A DNA stretch of 64,000 nucleotides, taken from positions 352,096 to 416,095 of the forward strand of contig NW_019091402.1 of the NCBI RefSeq assembly GCF_001949145.1, written 5' to 3'. Below, piece after piece: positions 60,323 through 64,000 of this stretch. The DNA comes from Acanthaster planci (taxonomy: Eukaryota; Echinodermata; Asteroidea; Valvatida; Acanthasteridae). Within the stretch, counting starts at the first letter, position 1; every line of letters starts with the position of its first letter. Under the pieces are notes generated by a model that saw only the letters and a list, made by a program, of their open reading frames with translations, did not search any database and was not told where the DNA came from. The position numbers and the translations under genes are program-made.

Positions 60323-60641
60323 CCGTGCGTCAAGTCCGCGGACGCCCCGTCCTCTAACCCAACATTGCACCGCACTTGCCCCCGCGAATCACGGCAGATT
60401 TTCTCGTTAAGCACGGTCCAATCGCCAGCCGGGGCGCCCCGCCGCGCAGTCTGAAAGGCGAACGCCAACTGGTAATAAATTGAAGTCGCTCGCTCGATTG
60501 GGAAAAAGTCCTGGCTTTTCAGCTCTCTCCGCTTGCCTGCGTGGTGTTTCCTCTCGTCTGATTCTGGCTCTGTGGTGGACTCAGACTTGATGTAGGATCT
60601 TGCCCGGTGAACTTGAATGCCAATTCTGGTCTCTCTATTTC
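60323..60641 (-). CDS. Candidate 319-nt coding exon, unrecognised
   Basis: Minus strand: acceptor CTCTTCTTTTTTTATCCCCAAACAG, 105 open codons, donor CACGG|GTGAGCTG. The peptide starts NRETRIGIQVHRARSYIKSE, is Ser/Glu/Lys-rich, then contains ATSIYYQLAFAF and GDWTVLNEKICRDSRG. Local CpG content is high. Phase 1 in, 2 out. No domain recognised. The length plus two good splice sites make it one of the better unassigned segments. Confidence 0.35.
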
Positions 60642-62935
60642 CTGTTTGGGGATAAAAAAAGAAGAGGAAAAACTCTGGAACTTTATTATCAGGAGTCTGT
60701 AGACTCCTTACTTCACTTCCAATGAGGGGAAAGTGTAATTCAAGGTAAGCAAGCTGGCAACTTTTATCAATTCTAATTTCATAGATTAAAATCCTTTCAG
60801 TCTTCACCCTTGATTGATTTTGCTACATTTAAGCAGTCTTTTCATAACTTAATTAAAAATGTTGCAGCTGTGAAACACATGTTGTATCAGTACTGTAGGA
60901 GGAGAGGAGATAACCTGATAGCCTTTCGGCTTTTCCATACCTAGTATAAAGAGGAAATCAGAAGTTTTGTTGGAGCGAGTTAGGCATCCATTTTCTTAAA
61001 CTGTTAAGAAAATTTAACTACGTTTCAGTAAAAATATGTTGTTGAAATGATCAGTTAAACATTCTTCAACTTGTCCTTTCGCCATGACACTGTTTACAGT
61101 GCTCCTCTCAAAAGTGTCATCCGATCTTGTCGGAGTTTGTCAAGGAAAATTACTGGCAAATTCTTTAAATAACTCGAGCCGATGACGTAGGCTGGGATTT
61201 GACCATAGGAGGGAAGATGCGGCAGAGGATCTAGCAAAGCCAAGAATGCTTGAATGTATGGAAAAAATGTATACAGAATAAGTGTGAATTTAACAGGTCT
61301 TTAATAGCTGGTAAAATAAGTGTCATTTTGGCATTGGCCAATCGTTCCAGAAATTGGCAGCATAATTGTGACCTTCGTCTTTAACATCATTGTCATAAAA
61401 ATGCCTCTACCGGTCACGTTAAGTCGTTCCTTAATCTATGTTCCTTAATCTATGTTAATCAACTAATTAATATGCAAAAGTTATATTTGAGGAACAAGCA
61501 CCTCAATCTAGCTCTTAAATGTCGATCATAACGTAGTTGGTACCATGGTGACAGATTTGTACAAGATGCGCAAATCCAAATGAGGTAACGCTCTCATAAC
61601 GCAACTACAAGTAGTATTAGAGGGGATATGCGATTTCTCGTTGCGTCATCGTTCCGAGTTCCAGTCAATCATTCCCCTTATAGCATCGAAACCACGAGAA
61701 GCCGGTTGAGCTACAGTTGAACCCTTAGTTGGTTAAGAGGTATTGGGTGCCCGAGACTGTCACAATAGCCGTGCAAAGGCATGGCACAAAACGGAAGGAC
61801 TCTGAAATAAAACCATACCCCGAGTGAAGTTCGTAAATCCCAGGTGTTAAACATAAGTTAGACAGCGCCGCAGCGGGCAGCGCCCTGGGGCGTCCTAGCC
61901 CCTTCGTCGGTCCCGAACCTTCCACTTTAACCCCGGAGTGAAAGGGCGGGACAACTTGTCTTCTTGAACTTGGTCTCTTCGTCGTCGAATTACTTGCAAG
62001 TGCAACGTAGGCACTATCTGAACGCTTGCCAATACTGTGAAAACAAATTAAATGTTTTATTACATTACTTTGCATCTTTATTTGATTGTTAGTCAGTGTG
62101 CTACTTTTGTCAGGCTTGATATCAAAATACGTACCTTAAACTGGTAGCATCTACCGCATCGATCTTACATCAAGAACCCTAGTGGTTTGTAGGTCAAGTT
62201 GACAGAATAAAGCAGATATTTGTAAGTTGTGACCAGGTATACATTGCGGTGGTACCAAAGATTTCCCATATTAATCGTGCTTTATTAGGGCTCATTATTG
62301 GTAATTGTTCAAAAGCGTGCCATGTGTTTTTTAATTAATTATGTTCCATTTGTAAGAGATAGAAACAAGTATTATATCGTAAAGTCATTAGACTGGTTTA
62401 AAGGCAGTTAAGTTCGTGTCAAATTTCAGATCGTTGATTTGCAACACATGGAACCAGGGTTGCATTGGTGTGGAGGAAAGTAAATAATCCAGTCAACGTC
62501 GAGCCAAGTAACAAGTGAAATCACAATTATCATATTTCACAGGCAGAACAAATGTAACAAAACAAAGCTTTTGTGGTCGTTTGTTGCAGTAGCTCCCGAC
62601 TCGAGACTGGAAGAGTGGTAAACGGTTTATGAATGGCTTCTGATTTTTTGACTTCAGCTAAAAGAATTGTGGATAGAAAAAAACATATCACAATTGCATC
62701 CGGGACAGTTGACGATGCACGTTCATGGACTTTGAAACTGACCTAAAGTTGTTATGAATGAAGCGTAAAAACAAATACTAAAACCAGGAAATTCAAAAGC
62801 AATGAAACATGAAGGGAAGCTAGCCTATTTTTCCATCATAAAGCAGGTGTAGAGTTTTATGCAGTTTTCTACAGGACCTGTTCCCTTTTCTCTTTGCTCC
62901 TGTTTGCCTGTAGCTGTGGGTCCAAAGTGTATCAC
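60642..62935. other. Spacer with one further minus-strand open segment
   Basis: A minus-strand acceptor-like TTTAATTTGTTTTCACAG at about 62045 is followed by an open frame of roughly 100 codons to 61725, but no good donor is visible. Otherwise AT-rich with nothing recognised. Confidence 0.3.
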
Positions 62936-63089
62936 CTTTATGGGCGTGCCGTGTAATGTTTGGTAACTTCCATCGTGTATGAAAACAAGCCTGCTGCGCG
63001 GGCATTCCGTGGCTTCAGGCGACAGTTTATTGTAGAAACTTGTTAGCGAACCACGTTGCACCAAGGTAGATCGTGACGGTGTATAAGTT
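62936..63089 (-). CDS. Candidate 154-nt coding exon, unrecognised
   Basis: Minus strand: acceptor GATAATTTCACTTTGCAG, 51 open codons (TYTPSRSTLVQRGSLTSFYN then RSRLVFIHDGSYQTLHGTPI), donor AAG|GTGATA. Phase 2 in, 0 out. It could belong with 60323-60641 but the phases do not join directly. No family recognised. Confidence 0.3.
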
Positions 63090-64000
63090 CTGCAAAGTGA
63101 AATTATCATCCGTCTTACTTTTTAAAGCTGGAATGATTATGGAAAGGTCCTCATGCTTTTGTTCCGCTCAGATAGCAAGTGGTTGATTTCAACAATGATT
63201 CCATTTCATTTGTCTTGTTTAATGCTAATACGTATGTATTTGAATTGTGAAAGAGATATTGGTCAGTATAGCTTTTTAAAACTTTAAAACATATTTTTTT
63301 AAAACAAATTTAAACAGTGTTTTTTCACCGGGGACGTGGCTTGCTTATGGACATAAGCATAACATTGTTCATTCCTTTGGCCATTTTTAAATGAATTTGC
63401 GATCTGCATACCCGTCGGAGTAATGACGCAGACACCCCTGTAAGATACAACAATTGTACATAATCACAAATTAAACAGATTAACAAAATTTGTATCGTTT
63501 AAAAGTGCTGTGCACAAAAACGTTGAGCGGCCTGGGTGGTATTTTACAAGGAACGCCTTCAGACAGTTGTTCAGATTCCCCCCGTTGATGGCCAAGTTCA
63601 GCCAGAGTGCAGGATAGATTGGGCGGGATAGCGCGACCTTGCGATGACCTAGCGGTCAGTTTTGCATAAATTGTACAGAGACTACGATTGGGTCGCTTAA
63701 CACCCATATAGCTCATGTGAGGAATGTTTTAGAGGCGTCTTAATCTCGGCTTGCGTGTCCGCTGCACAGTGAGCCCGGGCGTGAAACTGATTGCTTGCGA
63801 CGTGGAATTCAATCACATTTGAGGAGAGAAAAAAAAGTTTTGCGAAACAGGTGAGCGGGGTTGAATCAGTTGTGTGCCAAACATAGACGTTTTTACAGAG
63901 TGAAGTCAAAGTAGTGTGAAGTCACCAATGCAGATATCCCGCGCAATATGTTTCACTAGCAATTTTGGCCCAACAGTGTGGGCTAACAGGACAATTGGAG
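63090..64000. other. Right edge, nothing recognised
   Basis: Short CpG-bearing minus-strand open frames at 63.5-63.9 kb without convincing splice pairs. Confidence 0.3.

Noticed and set aside
61725-62075. 116-codon minus-strand open frame after a good acceptor
   Set aside because: No usable donor, and its phase does not link to the neighbouring candidates; kept only as a note in the spacer entry.
1-64000. tRNA, rRNA, CRISPR arrays, bacterial or viral genes
   Set aside because: No cloverleaf with a proper B box, no rRNA core sequence, no regular repeat-spacer array, and no viral or integrase motif was seen on reading either strand.

Overview
This is eukaryotic nuclear DNA: one clear multi-exon gene with GT-AG introns, very long non-coding stretches, dense simple and inverted repeats, and one run of 71 N (36202-36272). 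The very frequent ACATGT/TGTACA palindromes, and a GGGGCCAATTTCATAGAGCT terminal-inverted-repeat element that I remember from echinoderm-type genomes, suggest an invertebrate deuterostome, most likely an echinoderm. That placement is from memory and is not proven here.

The only gene I can name is MAPK15 (ERK7/ERK8), on the + strand at 37705-47463. Thirteen exons join in frame to give about 595 residues: a complete CMGC/MAP kinase domain with a TEY activation loop, a conserved LC3-interacting YxxI motif just after it, and a long basic, Ser/Pro-rich tail. Most splice sites are canonical, but intron 7 appears to be a GC-AG intron. About 430 bp upstream of the ATG is an RFX X-box-like motif, as expected for a cilium-associated kinase.

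Left of MAPK15 (1-36 kb) no gene could be recognised. At 35.2-36.0 kb there is a promoter-like cluster (ETS, two CCAAT boxes, E2F, CRE) beside a strong minus-strand splice donor, so a divergent gene probably starts there and runs left. Several minus-strand segments with good splice signals and open frames (26.24, 25.4, 24.6, 5.4 and 4.6 kb) may be its exons or exons of another gene. The rest of this block is AT-rich spacer broken by GC/CpG-rich patches that look like regulatory islands.

Right of MAPK15 (47.5-64 kb) are its probable 3' UTR and poly(A) signals, repeats, and a CpG-richer zone from about 53 kb with splice-bounded open segments on both strands. I could not assign any of these to a family.

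Repeats include two copies of a TIR MITE (1.3 and 58.9 kb), two copies of a foldback element (33.9 and 51.1 kb), four single inverted-repeat structures (6.6, 17.95, 31.6 and 49.5 kb), tandem arrays inside MAPK15 introns, and recurrent C(8-10)A(4-9) tracts.
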